This document shows, one piece after another, positions 11,501 to 22,033 of a stretch of DNA of 64,000 nt. A program made the translations under genes and the position numbers. Source of the DNA: Nannochloris sp. 'desiccata' (lineage: Eukaryota > Chlorophyta > Trebouxiophyceae > Chlorellales > Chlorellaceae); the NCBI GenBank assembly GCA_019044685.2, contig JAGTXX020000003.1, positions 806,001-870,000 on the forward strand. The letters run 5' to 3'. Every line of letters begins with the position of its first letter. Within the stretch, counting starts at the first letter, position 1. The notes under the pieces are model-generated. The model saw nothing but the letters and a program-made list of their open reading frames with translations. It had not been told where the DNA came from and made no database searches.

Positions 11501-11664
11501 TCGATGTTTAACGAAGCCATATCGTTGATTATAACACAGACTCTAAAATTTTGTTTATTGCGGAGAATGTGCTTCAAGAGCGTTGTTTTGCCAGAGCCTA
11601 GAAAACCACTCAGCAGGGTGAGTGGTAAACGTCCGTCCTTGATAGTATCTTGTGGAAATTCCAT
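8524..11664 (-). CDS. CobW/ZNG1-type metallochaperone GTPase fused to degenerate thioredoxin-like regions and a zinc ribbon
   Basis: An uninterrupted 1046-codon frame. Residues about 13-250 are a G3E-family GTPase: P-loop GFLGSGKT (20-27), the CobW metal motif GCICC (Cys78, Cys80, Cys81), IESTG and NKTD. The CobW C-terminal domain follows at about 265-540 (GIGSFIYRARKPFHPQRL; later RAKGFAWLASR and GGPWYAALP), interrupted by an acidic/Ala-rich insert. Residues about 600-880 contain two thioredoxin-like stretches, IVQWHADWISES and later GTACIVIWSAS...FPAIHIYRG, neither with a CxxC. The tail (about 983-1007) has CLRCGCPWW and CLRCSWDC, a probable zinc ribbon. Family members move zinc or cobalt to client enzymes using GTP. 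The clients here are unknown and may be cytosolic. Most CobW proteins have 300-500 residues, so this is unusually long. Confidence 0.85.
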   Translation of the reverse strand: MEFPQDTIKDGRLPLTLLSGFLGSGKTTLLKHILRNKQNFRVCVIINDMASLNIDASLIKNTKLVQTEERLIELSSGCICCTLRDDLLTEVGALARSGKFDYLVIESTGIGEPMQVAETFTMELDDEEHGIVELSKIARLDTCVTVVDAAELLSNAASVESLAQRGEAVTEEDDRNVADLLLDQIEFADVILLNKTDLVSPQHVAQLVAFIKTLNPDAEIIPTVHSEVDITKVIHTNRFSFERAARSAGWLQSMQAETPHTPETLEYGIGSFIYRARKPFHPQRLHTFMTEHFLLQEPDWDDAIAEDEGGEEEENEEKEMIAVAKESAAVAAAAAQQVADALRQLDLKQKANGDDEYVNQQYAPLVAAAAAAATAAAAASSSVALLISQISNKKERYQNGDNNNADHSSHNHHNHANTALPTAPISATPMSEEEIATARGRRQRLFSSFGQVLRAKGFAWLASRADLCGEWSQAGGVLRFTVGGPWYAALPAEAWPEDKAQREDILEDFQGEDGDRRQELVFIGIDVNQQALTAALDACLVQDDEDVGVYDRNKDPFATWPSLQQILDGGEDDDTISIDADTSDPQEKPNKEQQVTNYDSALPPPGKVLNIEEGASELQAMLNAIPPGSLSIVQWHADWISESVDACYALEKLAKSHPNVILARVGVESTYANRTLSNEKMMERPQVRRKDAKPVLKHGNRFPAFSVHYAPSLQPAELLTGKTALAVVTEMIATAAAEIKQDPRSYESSNSGALAHGGGNSRKSRRVANIQVQELTTGAAQFKSLLLAAKEAGTACIVIWSASSSSSGSGGRVSQERHHVLQNAAAKAALLGRAAIVVGDVAASNANAVLADALGVKVFPAIHIYRGMKLEKKIFGEIATDIAVLEAAQSAEIEIPGAETAEGVVGGATSSSSPAPAPAAAAATKSVTYHHLKGSNTTQNNKSTSKQRAPSEFDPPTGKFARPGATKKMADGRTGVFFPKMPCLRCGCPWWSSDDWTAKCLRCSWDCESKGYDDDSKPLLAFLKKYETFTAAIRQGRTVEWRGSGK

Positions 11665-11961
11665 TGCGTTGTGTTATTGCAGCAAGACAAAGGAATTTGG
11701 CAATGGATGCAATATACAACTCGTAAATCGACAAATCAAAAGATTAATAATTGACTGGCAATTAATCGTTTATACCGCGTACTGGGTCACTTCTAAAATC
11801 AAATATTAAATAGAATTATGAGTATGAAAGATCAGAGGCTCTTCTTTTTGTATTCTAAACGGCGGCTGAGCTCTCCTCTGTGCTTGCTCTCGTCTGCCGC
11901 TCTGCAGACTGAATCATTCTTTTTAAAACCTAATTTACATATTCTTGTCGCTGCTAGTTGA

Positions 11962-12941
11962 TCATGTAGTCTTTAGTCTTTGTTCTCTTTGCATAACTGA
12001 TTGGTCAAATTTCATCAAAATTGTCGTTCTTGGCCGTGGGTGACCCTCTACTTGAACAAAATGAGCGGTGACTCTGCAAATAGACAAGGAAAGAAAAGAT
12101 AAAAACACTGTTAGTACCGCATTTTCTATTCAAAAGCATCCCAAACTTCGTCTACATCCTCCTGTTATTACTACACCGTGAATAACAGCATGGTGTTAAA
12201 ATTTCAGGTATAGAGAACGTACCTGGCTGGGAATCCAGCACCATCTAACACTCCACCCACGATTCCAGCCACAAAGGCATTGCAATTTAAATGACCCATC
12301 TCTTTAGGGACACTAACGAATTTATTAACAAAAAGATCAAAATCGCTAATCATATACTCATCCTCAGCCTGAAGAAAGAAAGAAAAGGCAGAAAATAAGG
12401 GGGGGGGGGGGGGAGGGGGGGGATCATCTAAAATGTTAGTTTTTATTTTTGTCGGGGATAGGCTATCCATCATTATTTTTCATTCTTTGCACTTACAGTA
12501 TTACTCTGTTCCAGGTCTTTAGCTTGTCTTCCAAACAGATATTTCCATAAGGTACTATGAATAAACCGTAAAACGTCAAGCAATCGAGTATCCCGTCGTC
12601 CAGCACGTTCTCTATAAGCTAAAATTTCTAATAAGCGGAGGCCAACACCGTGACCAACCTCCTCTAGTTTGCGCTCTAGTTCTCCCACGTTGGATACTTT
12701 GCTCTGGCAATATTGTACAAGCTCGCTAAATAAGTATGAAAACGTACTCAGAGAGACCTGCGTGTATAATTAAGGGCAAGATGAATAGAGTCAGTGCGTC
12801 GGTTGGCCATAAATAACGAGAGAACAATAATCACAATTGATTATTGCAGGTTGCATAACATATGTTTATAACTCTGACCTCTACTTTTCCTCTAGAGAAT
12901 GGTTTGTCTACTATGCCTTGGCTACTTTTGCCTTGAAACAT
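11962..12941 (-). CDS. TRAPPC5: TRAPP complex subunit 5 (Trs31 homologue)
   Basis: Four exons, 12941-12879, 12757-12497, 12368-12223 and 12073-11962, give 193 residues; introns are 121, 128 and 149 bases and all phases agree. The N-terminus ends KPFSRGKVE and runs into VSLSTFSYLFSELVQYCQSK, as in plant TRAPPC5. Further motifs are RRDTRLLDVLRFIHSTLWK, EDEYMISD, NCNAFVAGIVGGVLD and TAHFVQVEGHPRPRTTIL. It is a core subunit of the TRAPP vesicle-tethering complex, a Rab exchange factor at the Golgi. The second intron holds a G15-A-G8 run (12399-12422). The length matches the family. Confidence 0.93.
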
Positions 12942-13894
12942 AGTACTAGCTAGTTGCCTTTGATCAGATTAATTTGACGAAAAGTGATCACGGAGAGCTA
13001 TGGGGATACTATTGCTATCCCTCGCGGCACACGCTGAATTTTTTTTTAATAAAGTGAACAATGCATCTGTTCCAGCAGTGCCATATATCGTTTCTCATCT
13101 AATTTCCCAGCGAGCAGGAGGAAAGGCTCATGGGATTCCCATGATGGGAAACAGTTTTTTTTTCCTCTTGAAATACTCGAGTTTCCCAGTGAATGAATTT
13201 CTATACCCCCAAGGAAACTCTATGCCGCGTGGGGAAACTGCGGTAGGCGACCTTGCTGTTTCCCAAGAATCGGATCAAGCTGCTGATCATAGATAAAAAT
13301 AAAAGGCGGGGTTTTCCTCCCCACAGCCCCTCACGGACCCCGTAGCTATTTTATATAGCCCGTAGTGGCTCCATCATGCTTGTCACATTCCCTGCCAGCG
13401 CCAGAATTCACATGCAGCAGGGGCAGCTGCCGACGGTCACTGCAGCCCGGTTATGGATTCTCAGCTCCCGTCTCTTTAAACCCCTTTCGTAACTCACTAC
13501 AGTGTGCTCTCGACCCTCGAGTCTCTCCTCGCAGTGTGCTGAACACCTAGCTCAAACCGGGGAAACTTTTTCCCCAGCACCGCCAAGCGTCGCCGCATGG
13601 TCGACGCCAAGGAGCCACGCGCCCTGTTTGAATGAAAGCGCAGGTCAGAATGGACTCCATCACCGAAGGAAGCACCATCTGTTGCCTCCTCGAGCTCTGC
13701 ACCATCTGTTGCCTCCTCGAGCTCCCTTATAATACATGCCAACAAAAAAGTTTTTTTGAGCGGGTCCATTTTTCTTCTTCTTTGCTCTAGTCAGTTTCTA
13801 TTTTATTTTCTTCGATTTTTCCTTTTTTGCGTGTATACTAGTCAAAACATATGCATATAATGCCAAGACAGTTATTTAGGTCCAATATCCAAAC
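12942..13894. repeat. Gene-poor zone rich in GGGAAA/TTTCCC motifs
   Basis: No credible gene. Between about 13080 and 13600 many copies of GGGAAA and its complement occur, some as nearby inverted pairs (for example around 13135-13190), next to a T-rich run. Similar motif density recurs at 14685-14780. It may be remnants of a non-autonomous mobile element, but no terminal inverted repeats or target duplications could be fixed by eye. Confidence 0.35.
13672..13724. repeat. 27-bp tandem direct repeat, two copies
   Basis: The unit beginning GCACCATCTGTTGCC and ending CTCGAGCTC occurs at 13672-13698 and again at 13699-13724, essentially identical. Because 27 is a multiple of three, the copies stay in frame in short open frames on both strands, but no known coding sequence is associated. 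Confidence 0.85.
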
Positions 13895-14158
13895 ATGGGG
13901 AGAAAGAAAACAAGGCTTCAAGGGGTAGGGAAAAAATCGGCGGGGAAAAAAAAGTTTGAAAAACAAATCAAACGTTTAGGGCAAATAACCAACGCCAATG
14001 TCAGGCAACAAGGACAAAGATCTCTAAAATTATCCTCAGAGATATCAAAAGAAGTAGCGCCAGTGCCAGAGCGAGGCCTCTTAACAGGTGAAGGAAGAAG
14101 AAAATTAGGAATTTCTTCCTTTTCTAATCCTGGCAGTGCTGGCAGTGGGACCGTTTGA
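13895..14158 (+). CDS. Small basic hypothetical protein
   Basis: An 87-codon frame beginning MGRKKTRLQG with a Lys-rich N-terminal third (KKSAGKKKFEKQIKRLG) and a Ser/Gly-rich C-terminus. The start has an A at -3 and G at +4 (ACATGG), and a TATAAT-like string lies about 35-40 bases upstream. I do not recognise a family. The Lys/Arg content could suit a nucleolar or RNA-binding protein, but this may be a chance frame in a repeat-rich gap. Confidence 0.35.
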   Translation: MGRKKTRLQGVGKKSAGKKKFEKQIKRLGQITNANVRQQGQRSLKLSSEISKEVAPVPERGLLTGEGRRKLGISSFSNPGSAGSGTV

Positions 14159-15052
14159 AGAAGAAGCCTGCGAAAGAAGGCTAGAAATGTGTATACTTTA
14201 GCTTTGCTAAATAAAGAAAAATAGCAACGCTATAATGGTCGTTTAATATTATTATCAGAAAATAAGACTACGTACCTGCCTGGTGTCGACGGGTAAAAAA
14301 ATTGTGACGGTGGGGTTTTAAATAAAATTGAAAAATTCTCTCCATTCCCTACGGATCAGCATGGACGTCATCGCCAAATGCAGCGCCATCTGCCAATGCC
14401 TCTCTAAGGCCAAGAGGGTCGATGCATCGACAGAACCTCCGCTGGAATCACCGCCGGAGTGCTCGACCTCTACGAGCTTTCATGTTTTCTTCAAGCCTGC
14501 CCTATTTCCAGCTTCGCAGTGACAGTGCTTGGCGTTTTCGAAAATGGATATAAAGATGTAAGATCTATACGATGCATAGGATTGCATTCCTCGTGGCTCC
14601 TGATATTCTAACTTCTGCTCCCCGTCTTAGGGCGGTGCAAATGGGCAGCAGAGCAGGAAGATTCTGCAGATGCTTGGAAATTTTCTTCACCATGGGAAAC
14701 AAAAACAAGGTTTCCCAGCTGTTTCCCAGCACAGAATAGGGAAATTTTGTTTCCCTGGGCTCAATTCCCGGAGGAAATTTCAATTGAGATTTAAATTGCA
14801 AACACATTTTTTTAAATTTTGCTTCAGCGAGAGGCACGTCTACCTGGACACGTCTACCTCATTGGCATAAAAAATAATATTTTCGTATCAAGTAGAGTTT
14901 GATACAGGGCTCCGATGATTTAAATAGGCACATTCTCGCTCTCACAAAATCAAACAACGGAAATTAAGCAAAAGATTCGTCGCCCACACTCGCTAATCCC
15001 ACCACTAAAAAGCCAGCATTGGATACGTTGAGCAGATCGTCAACTTATTAAA
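14159..15052. other. Intergenic upstream of the P450 gene, with further GGGAAA/TTTCCC motifs
   Basis: About 890 bases with no supportable gene. The stretch 14680-14790 repeats the GGGAAAC/GTTTCCC motif seen in the gap at 13 kb. The last 150 bases should hold the P450 promoter. Confidence 0.45.
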
Positions 15053-16723
15053 ATGCTTGCTGTTCTATTAGAGCAAGCCCAAGTCTGGCTTCAACAGCAA
15101 CAGCCTCTGCATCTAGCATTTGTTCTCGCAGCGCTCTATTTTATTTCTTGGCTGGCAGCCTCTATATTCCGATTCGCAGCACGTTGGATCAAAGTAGGAC
15201 TTGAAACACGTCACATCCCTGTTGCCCCTGGTGGAAACTGGCTCCTTGGGCACGTTTTCCCGCTCGCTACCAACTGCGCATGGGAACAGATGCATGAATG
15301 GGTTCGCAATTGCCCACCTTTGGTTAGATTCCGCATCTTGCACCGCACTGGTATTGTAGTAGGCGATGCACTCGCCATCAAACGAATCTTCCAGGTACGC
15401 ATACAAACAGGAATAAATCTAGAATCACCTTTTTGGATTCTTTACTTCAACTGCTCCCGCTTGGTTGCCTAAAAATAAAATCCATCAATTAAATTAGACT
15501 AAACACCCGCCTCCTTTTCTATTATTCCCCACTACTACTTGCAGACTCGTTTCAAGCTGTACGACAAGGATCTTGATTTCTCCTACAAACCATTCCTTTC
15601 CATCCTAGGCTCTGGCCTCGTCACAGCGAATGGCGACCGTTGGCAAAAACAACGGCTCCTAATGGCCCCCGCCCTTCGTATCGACATGCTGGATGCGATC
15701 CTCCCCATTTCTAAGCGCGCTGTAGAACGTATGGCATCTAAAATTGAGAAATTCCGTGGTACGCAGACCCCTGTTGATATTCAAGCTGAGTTCCATTTAT
15801 TAACGCTTCAAATTATTGGCGAGGCGATCCTTTCTTTAGCCCCTGAAGAATGTGACCGGGTTTTTCCTGACCTGTACATCCCCGTAATGGAAGAAAGTAA
15901 CCATAGGGTACTTGCGCCCTGGAGAAATCTCTATCCTCTGACTGTTATCAAGTACAATTCCAGAGTTAGACGATTGAATTCTTACATTATTAATATTTTG
16001 AGGGAGAGACGCGCAGCACGCGCAGCAGGAACAGAGCCTAAAGGTGATATTTTAGACCGTATTCTTACTTCTGTTGAAGAACGCGGTGAGAAATGGGGGC
16101 CTGGAGTAGAAAATCAACTCTGTTATGAAATTAAAACTTTCTTATTAGCCGGTCACGAAACGAGCGCTGCGATGCTGACGTGGTCTACCTACGAGCTTTC
16201 TAGAAACGCGGAAGCTTTGGCTCGAGTCCGCGAAGAAGCTGAAGTCGCTCTCAAGGGTGCTGTCCCCTCTAGAGAAGCCGTGGAGCGCATGGACTGGACC
16301 TTAAGCTCTCTAAAAGAAACCCTGCGAAAATATTCCGTGGTGCCTGTCGTCACTCGTAACATGAATTCCGAGGATACGCTTGCTGGCTATAAACTACCTG
16401 CAAAATCATGGATTATTGTCCACCTCCAAGCAGTCCACCATCAGTACAAAAATCCTTTAGAATGGCAGCCACAAAGATTTTTGCCTAACGGAGAGTATGA
16501 CCAATTTCCTGAAGATGTCCGTCCTTATATGTTTTTACCGTTTATTCAAGGTCCTAGGAACTGTTTGGGTCAGTATTTTGCATTAATGGAGTCTAGGGTA
16601 CTGCTGGGTGCTTTATCTCAGAGATTTACCTTCACTCCGGTCAACCCTGAGATGCAGGGGAAGCCACACCCTCAAGTTATACCGATATTGCCGGTAAATC
16701 ATATGATGATGTATGTAGAGTAG
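15053..16723 (+). CDS. Cytochrome P450 monooxygenase
   Basis: Exons 15053-15394 and 15545-16723 join in phase 0 (150-base intron), 506 residues. A hydrophobic N-terminal segment at about 21-45 (LHLAFVLAALYFISWLAASI) is a probable ER membrane anchor, followed by a proline-containing hinge (VAPGGNWLLGHVFPL). P450 signatures are AGHETSAAMLTW in the I-helix (acid-alcohol pair for O2 activation), ETLRKYSVVP (ExxR of the K-helix) and FIQGPRNCLGQ with the heme-ligand Cys at about 454. The overall sequence resembles the CYP4/CYP97-like side of the superfamily; I cannot assign a CYP family or substrate. No plastid transit peptide is evident, which argues against a CYP97 carotenoid hydroxylase. Confidence 0.93.
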
Positions 16724-17316
16724 GCTACAAGTTGGAATAGTTGAATGGACAGCAATAGCAATAGATTTATGATAAAAAAAAGGATTTCAAGGGACGGGAA
16801 TTGATCGACAGTTTTATTTATGGTGTTTGCTTTCTTTGCTAATTGATTATATTTCGGTTTACTCCACTTTAATACATTCTCTTCTTTATTTTTTGACAAT
16901 GTTAATCGTTATAACATACTTGATTTTAGTTGACGAAATAGGTAGAAAATAGAAGGAAGGGAAGACACGCTGGAATATATTCCCTGCTCTGATTTGAGAA
17001 ACAAATCTCAAAATTGCCTTACACAACAAAATGAATACGAAAAATATGCGTTTGGAGCACCTAATTTTTGCAGTTATTTTTCATGGCCGCACTGCCTGCT
17101 GCTCAAATTTTTTTGGTGGCCGGGGCCTCAGTCTGAGATTTAACTTAAATCTCTTTTCTAGAAAATAATATGGGTGGGAGAAAGTATTAGATTTAAATTA
17201 TATCTATATCTATTCTTATACAGATATATATTCAGAAGATCAGACACTAAGAATGGAAGAAAGTAGGAACGCTAACGATATAAAACAAAATAATAAAAAA
17301 ATTCTGCCTACTGCTT
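16724..17316. other. Intergenic, convergent 3' ends
   Basis: About 590 bases of AT-rich DNA between the P450 stop and the SET-protein stop. No gene, RNA or clear repeat seen. Confidence 0.5.
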
Positions 17317-20300
17317 CTATCCTCCGTGTGAACCTTCATACCAGCCTTTTGCCGCTGGTTTCGTAGCTTCATTATGTGACCTATTAGGTATGGGCAAGCT
17401 TACATAGTCCCATGGAATACCAGGAACGGCTGTAGCAGGCGGGTCTTGGGTTTGCGGGTGTTGATGCACTGCCTGAGTTGGATCGTACACCTCGCTTGCC
17501 GAACCACCAACCCCGTGACTATTTCCATCAGCCCCGTTCCCCTTATAATAGGAAGGTGGTCTCTTCTTACCGGTAAAAGAGGGTGCTTTCTTCAGTGAAA
17601 CGACCTGATGCCATGCACCAGACGGAGCATCCGAGATGGTCACGGAAGGCTGAGACACAGATTGCATGATTGGTGGCTCCACTTGAGGAGGGTGGATGGT
17701 CCCTACAAGGACAGGGCGTGGAGAACGAGGACGATGACAATGGGAGATGCTCTCTGGTCCCACTGTCTTTGGTATATCTGAAATTGAGGCAGGTATAACA
17801 AAGGCCATTTGATAGAGTTGATGTCCGGGATGCTGCGGGTGAAGCTGGTGTGCAGGTGGTACGGGAGGTAGAGACAATGACAAAGACTCGCTTCTTTCAG
17901 GAACCTGAAACCGAGGGTCTGATAGAGAGACTGTCATAGTGAGAGAATCTGGATTGATGGGAGGAAGAGAAGGCTGATGACCAGAATTCAAAACCGGCAA
18001 TGCCGCTGCGCCCGCCGCAGCAGTAGAAGCAAGGCGGAGAGGAACAGGAGGAAGATCTTTGTTTTTCTGAACAGTGTTACTACCAGTAGATTTCTTCTTC
18101 TTCTTATTCTGGTGCTGCTGCTGCTGCTGCTTTGTAAACTCAACATCATCATAATCACGTGAACGATATGATTCTTGTTCAGTATTGCTTCGATACGTGT
18201 GATCTGTGGTACCTCTACCACGCTCTCTCCTATCTAGGTCTCTTCTCTCGCCATCCCGACTTCTATCTCTACGTGCCTCTCTACTTCTACTACGACTAAT
18301 ACTACGACTTCTAGTACGACTCCTGCTTCTACTGTTGCGGTATTTTTTGTGGAGTTGGTATCGATGTTGGTGGTGGTGACTCTTAGAGTTGCTCTGATGA
18401 AGCATTTCACGCAAATCAGCTGGAGGAGGACGTTGACGGTACTTGGTGCTATTGCTGTTGTTGTAAGTAATAGCGCCACCGCGACGATCATCAGCGTCTC
18501 TAGTATCCCCGAGATATTCACGGCAGAGAGAGCCATGCCCACGTCCTCTCCCTGGACCTTTAACTGGACTTGGGTTTGATCTTGACTTCCTCTCATAGCT
18601 ACGGCCATGGCTAGTATACCGTTCTCGACTATCATCGGACCTTCTTTTGCGTCTCTCTGGACTCCTGGTGCTGTCTCTACTCCTGCATCGAGGGCGCTCG
18701 CTGCTTTTGTACAAGGCCAGCTTCTCTCCCTCATACGTCTTCCCTGTTTTCTTAACCGCAGCAGGTATGGTAGGAGCAGCATGAGCGGAAATCGCATTAC
18801 CGGGCTTTGTTGTTATGTCTTCTTTAATACAGTCTCCGTCTTCATCCTTGGTCATATCTATTATTTCCATCAAGAAAGGGTTGTCTTCCGCACATCCAGC
18901 AGGAGGAAACTTCCCAGCAGGGATGGGACTCTCCTTCTCTTGCTGTCGAATAATCGCAATGCCGTTACTACAAGCGTTACCAACCACATGCGAGTGTTGC
19001 TTCACAAGTTGAATATTACCGCCACCACCGCCACCGCCAGCGCCAGCATTGTTAACGCCTCCAGTAGCTTCAAGCTCTTCTAATTCATCCGCATTTTCTA
19101 GATTAATGTCTTCAGTGCTAACACTCCCAATAAGCACACTCAGCTCTCCATTAGGCGTTGTAGTCACCCCAGAACCACTAGCATCGTCATTATTACAGCC
19201 ACCGACATTTGCATTTGTATTTTTATATTTATTCCCGCCATCGTCAAGAACGTCATTGACAAGGGAAGACGGTTCTCTGATGATTTCACTACGATGCTCT
19301 ACAGCACCAACGAGCGCACCATGACCACCATTTGCAACAGCACTAGCAGCGTTTCTTCGGACTTCACCAATCACAGCTGATCCACCACCCAAGGTACAAT
19401 TTCCAGTACCACCATCGTTTGAATTAAAATCTTGGCCGCTGCTGAACGTGGCCGCCATTCGTAATTGAGCTTTCAACGCGGCAATTTCTCGATCTTTCTC
19501 CTCTTTTTCCAGTCTATCCTTGTTCAGTTTCTGAAGAAGTTCTTCTTCCCTATCTAGCGCATTTAAAGCGTCGGTTTCTAAGGCAATACGGTCCCATAGA
19601 TTTGCCCAATACCCGTCGATGGTCATGCTCTGATGGGCTTCTTTCCCATTGTACAAGTACAATAACTCCTGTCCTGGCTTGATTTCAGCGGTACTGACGA
19701 GAATAATGAACGGCCACCCACGAATAAGGCATGACATCATTTTGCAATTCGGTGCAGCCAATAAATTTGAATTCTTCATTAAATTACTCTTCAACTTTCC
19801 GGGAGGGTCACCGACATCACTAGTGTCATTCTGATTAAATGTCTTTGCACTTTTCGGAATACTGTTGTTTTTATTGTTTTTGATAATAGTAACGTCATCA
19901 GTGCGTCTATCAGTACCAGATGTAAAAGGATCTAACGTCGGATCGTTGATTAAACACGTCATGTTGCCATAGAGGAATGCTTGCGTGCACAGCCACGAGC
20001 TTTTATTTTTAAACCACCCGCCAGTTGCGTGATCGAGAAAACATGCTTCAGCAACAGTTTCTTCGAAATGCTCTACATGTTGCATATGCTCTTCATCTGC
20101 AGTGTATGACTCGATTTTTGTTGCCAGCTGTTGTTTACAGCGAAGACCGATGGCTTTGGCAAGCTGGACGTCATCACACATTTTTATGTGGTCATCAAAG
20201 TACAATTGGAGACCTCCGTATATGCCTAGTAACTCGTACGGTTTAATTGATTTTGCATGTAAGCGGACACGGACACCAAGGGAACCAGGTTCTGAGGCTA

Positions 20301-21684
20301 AACCTGCGCGGGGGTCATCTTTTGAAATGCAAAAGGCTTCTAAAGACGGATGGCATGGAACCTTCTGAGGTAAATCCAATGGTACTTTCTTGATAGATTC
20401 CACTTTTGCAGCCTTGCAAATCGCTTTTTGGACTGATTTAGCGATCTCTATGAGGCCCTTTTTAGGCATAACAGAAGCATTGTTTTCTAGAACAACTACA
20501 TGCCGTAGTGCGGGCTTCTTTTTTGCTGCTGAAATAAAGGCGCTCACAGTACGTCGGTAGGCTACGAAGACAGGTGCAGAGAGGGTTACACCTAAAACAC
20601 GGCCTTCTTTCGGCCTTAGAGGGGGTAATGGGCCTTGTACACATGCAGATACTTCCCAAATATGATTAGGAATATCATACGTAGCAACTTTCTGATTACA
20701 CGCAGAAGCGGGAGCTGCTGCAGTTTCCAAGGGTTGCTGTGGCTGCGGCGGCGCTGCTGCTCCTACAGTTACCGCAGCAGTACTAGCTAGACGGTCGTCT
20801 AGCATCTCTTCTTCTCGTGTTTGGTCACTTGAACCTTCACCTTGACGTCCACCTGCACCGATTGTGGCACCAGCAGCTCCCGCACCGCCACCGGCAGCAG
20901 CAGCAGCATCGAGGGTCTTCCCCTTTTCTAGGCTGCCACCAGACAGCAAAACAGTTGTAGCTTCAGGACAGTGACAATCCCACCCTCCACAATCCTCAAA
21001 CCACAAACCAGCAGGTTCTTCGAGAGGATTGCTAATAGATACTCCTGCGTGATCTGAACAGGCAAGCTCGTTGCGTCGAGCATTATTCTTCATTTCGACT
21101 CCACCACTAGCACTAGTGCCTACCGCTGCAAATACAGGACGTAGAGACTCATCCATTCTAACGTTGAGATTTAATTTCATCGCGGCTTCACGCGCGCAGG
21201 GCAAGTGATAACTTCGAGGACAGCCTTTGCCATTGCATTTTACAGTGGCGCCGGTTTTCCGACAGAGAACACATATGACATTGCTACCACGCTGAGCTTC
21301 GCTATTGACCCGCCATTCCTGAATAGAGCCAGGTTTTGGGCAGTTCATTGCTATGACCATGCTGTACGCAGCACAGGCTTCATGATATTTGAGCGCTGTG
21401 TTCCCAGAGGTGCACTGAATCAAGGCACCCAAGCCGCCAGGTGCAGCATCGTCAGCTGGTCGCTGGCAAAAACAGCATGCGTTGCCAAGGATAATGCCGG
21501 TGCCGGCAGGCTTGTTGATTCTTTCTACATAAGAAGTAAAGTGGAACGCGAAAAGGGGTATGATAGTGAAAAGAACTTGTTGGAGACACAGATCACTTTG
21601 AAAACGAAAGTCTAACTGACAAAGTAAGACTTAATCACTTATCCTCAGCTGCAATCCAGTACAATTTCACTCACTTGGTGGCAT
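17317..21684 (-). CDS. ePHD and SET domain protein with an RS-rich C-terminal tail
   Basis: The main exon is 21524-17317. A 10-base first exon at 21684-21675 (ATG CCA CCA A, GTGAGT donor) fits in phase and would give 1405 residues; this start is tentative. Residues about 20-150 form an extended PHD finger: CCFCQRP, HEACAAYS, then VICVLCRKTGATVKC, CPRSYHLPCA and ACSDH. A SET domain at about 400-660 has GVRVRLHAKSIKPYELLGIY, NMTCLINDP and, after a long insert, PNCKMMSCLIRGWPFI and IKPGQELLYLYNG; the insert splits the usual N-H-containing core. A coiled coil (LQKLNKDRLEKEEKDREI) follows. The C-terminal half is disordered with RS/RD dipeptides as in splicing factors. It is probably a nuclear histone-binding protein; methyltransferase activity is uncertain because the catalytic motifs are atypical. 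Confidence 0.75.
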
Positions 21685-22033
21685 GTTTGAACAAAACTTT
21701 GTGCCCAGGAGGCGCTATGCGCAAGGGTCTTTTTCTAGAACCATTCTTAGCTGTAATTTATGGACCCCAAGGTCGGGTTTGTGAAATATGAGATGCCTGG
21801 TTGTGCCCTAAATCTGAGATATCATTAATTATCTTCACGAACGTGCCCCATTTGCGACTAAGCCCCCAGTTGATAAACTTTGTCACTATTGAGAAGTCCT
21901 TTCCAATTCAAACTTTTAAAATGGTGTTGAGAAGTCTCCCCGCGGGTTTAAGTATAAAATATAATTATTAAACTTTTGAGGACTCGCCACTGTGTTTGTC
22001 TTTATTAGTTTAATAACGCAAGTCTAAATAAAC
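21685..22033. other. Divergent promoter region between the SET gene and the H4-fusion gene
   Basis: About 350 bases separate the two start codons, which point away from each other. A TATA-like element sits near the H4-fusion gene and is listed separately. No ORF of note. Confidence 0.5.
21953..21959 (+). promoter_or_regulatory. TATA box of the H4-fusion gene
   Basis: TATAAAA at 21953-21959, 75 bases before the ATG at 22034. This would place transcription start near 21985 and leave a short AT-rich leader. Confidence 0.5.
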
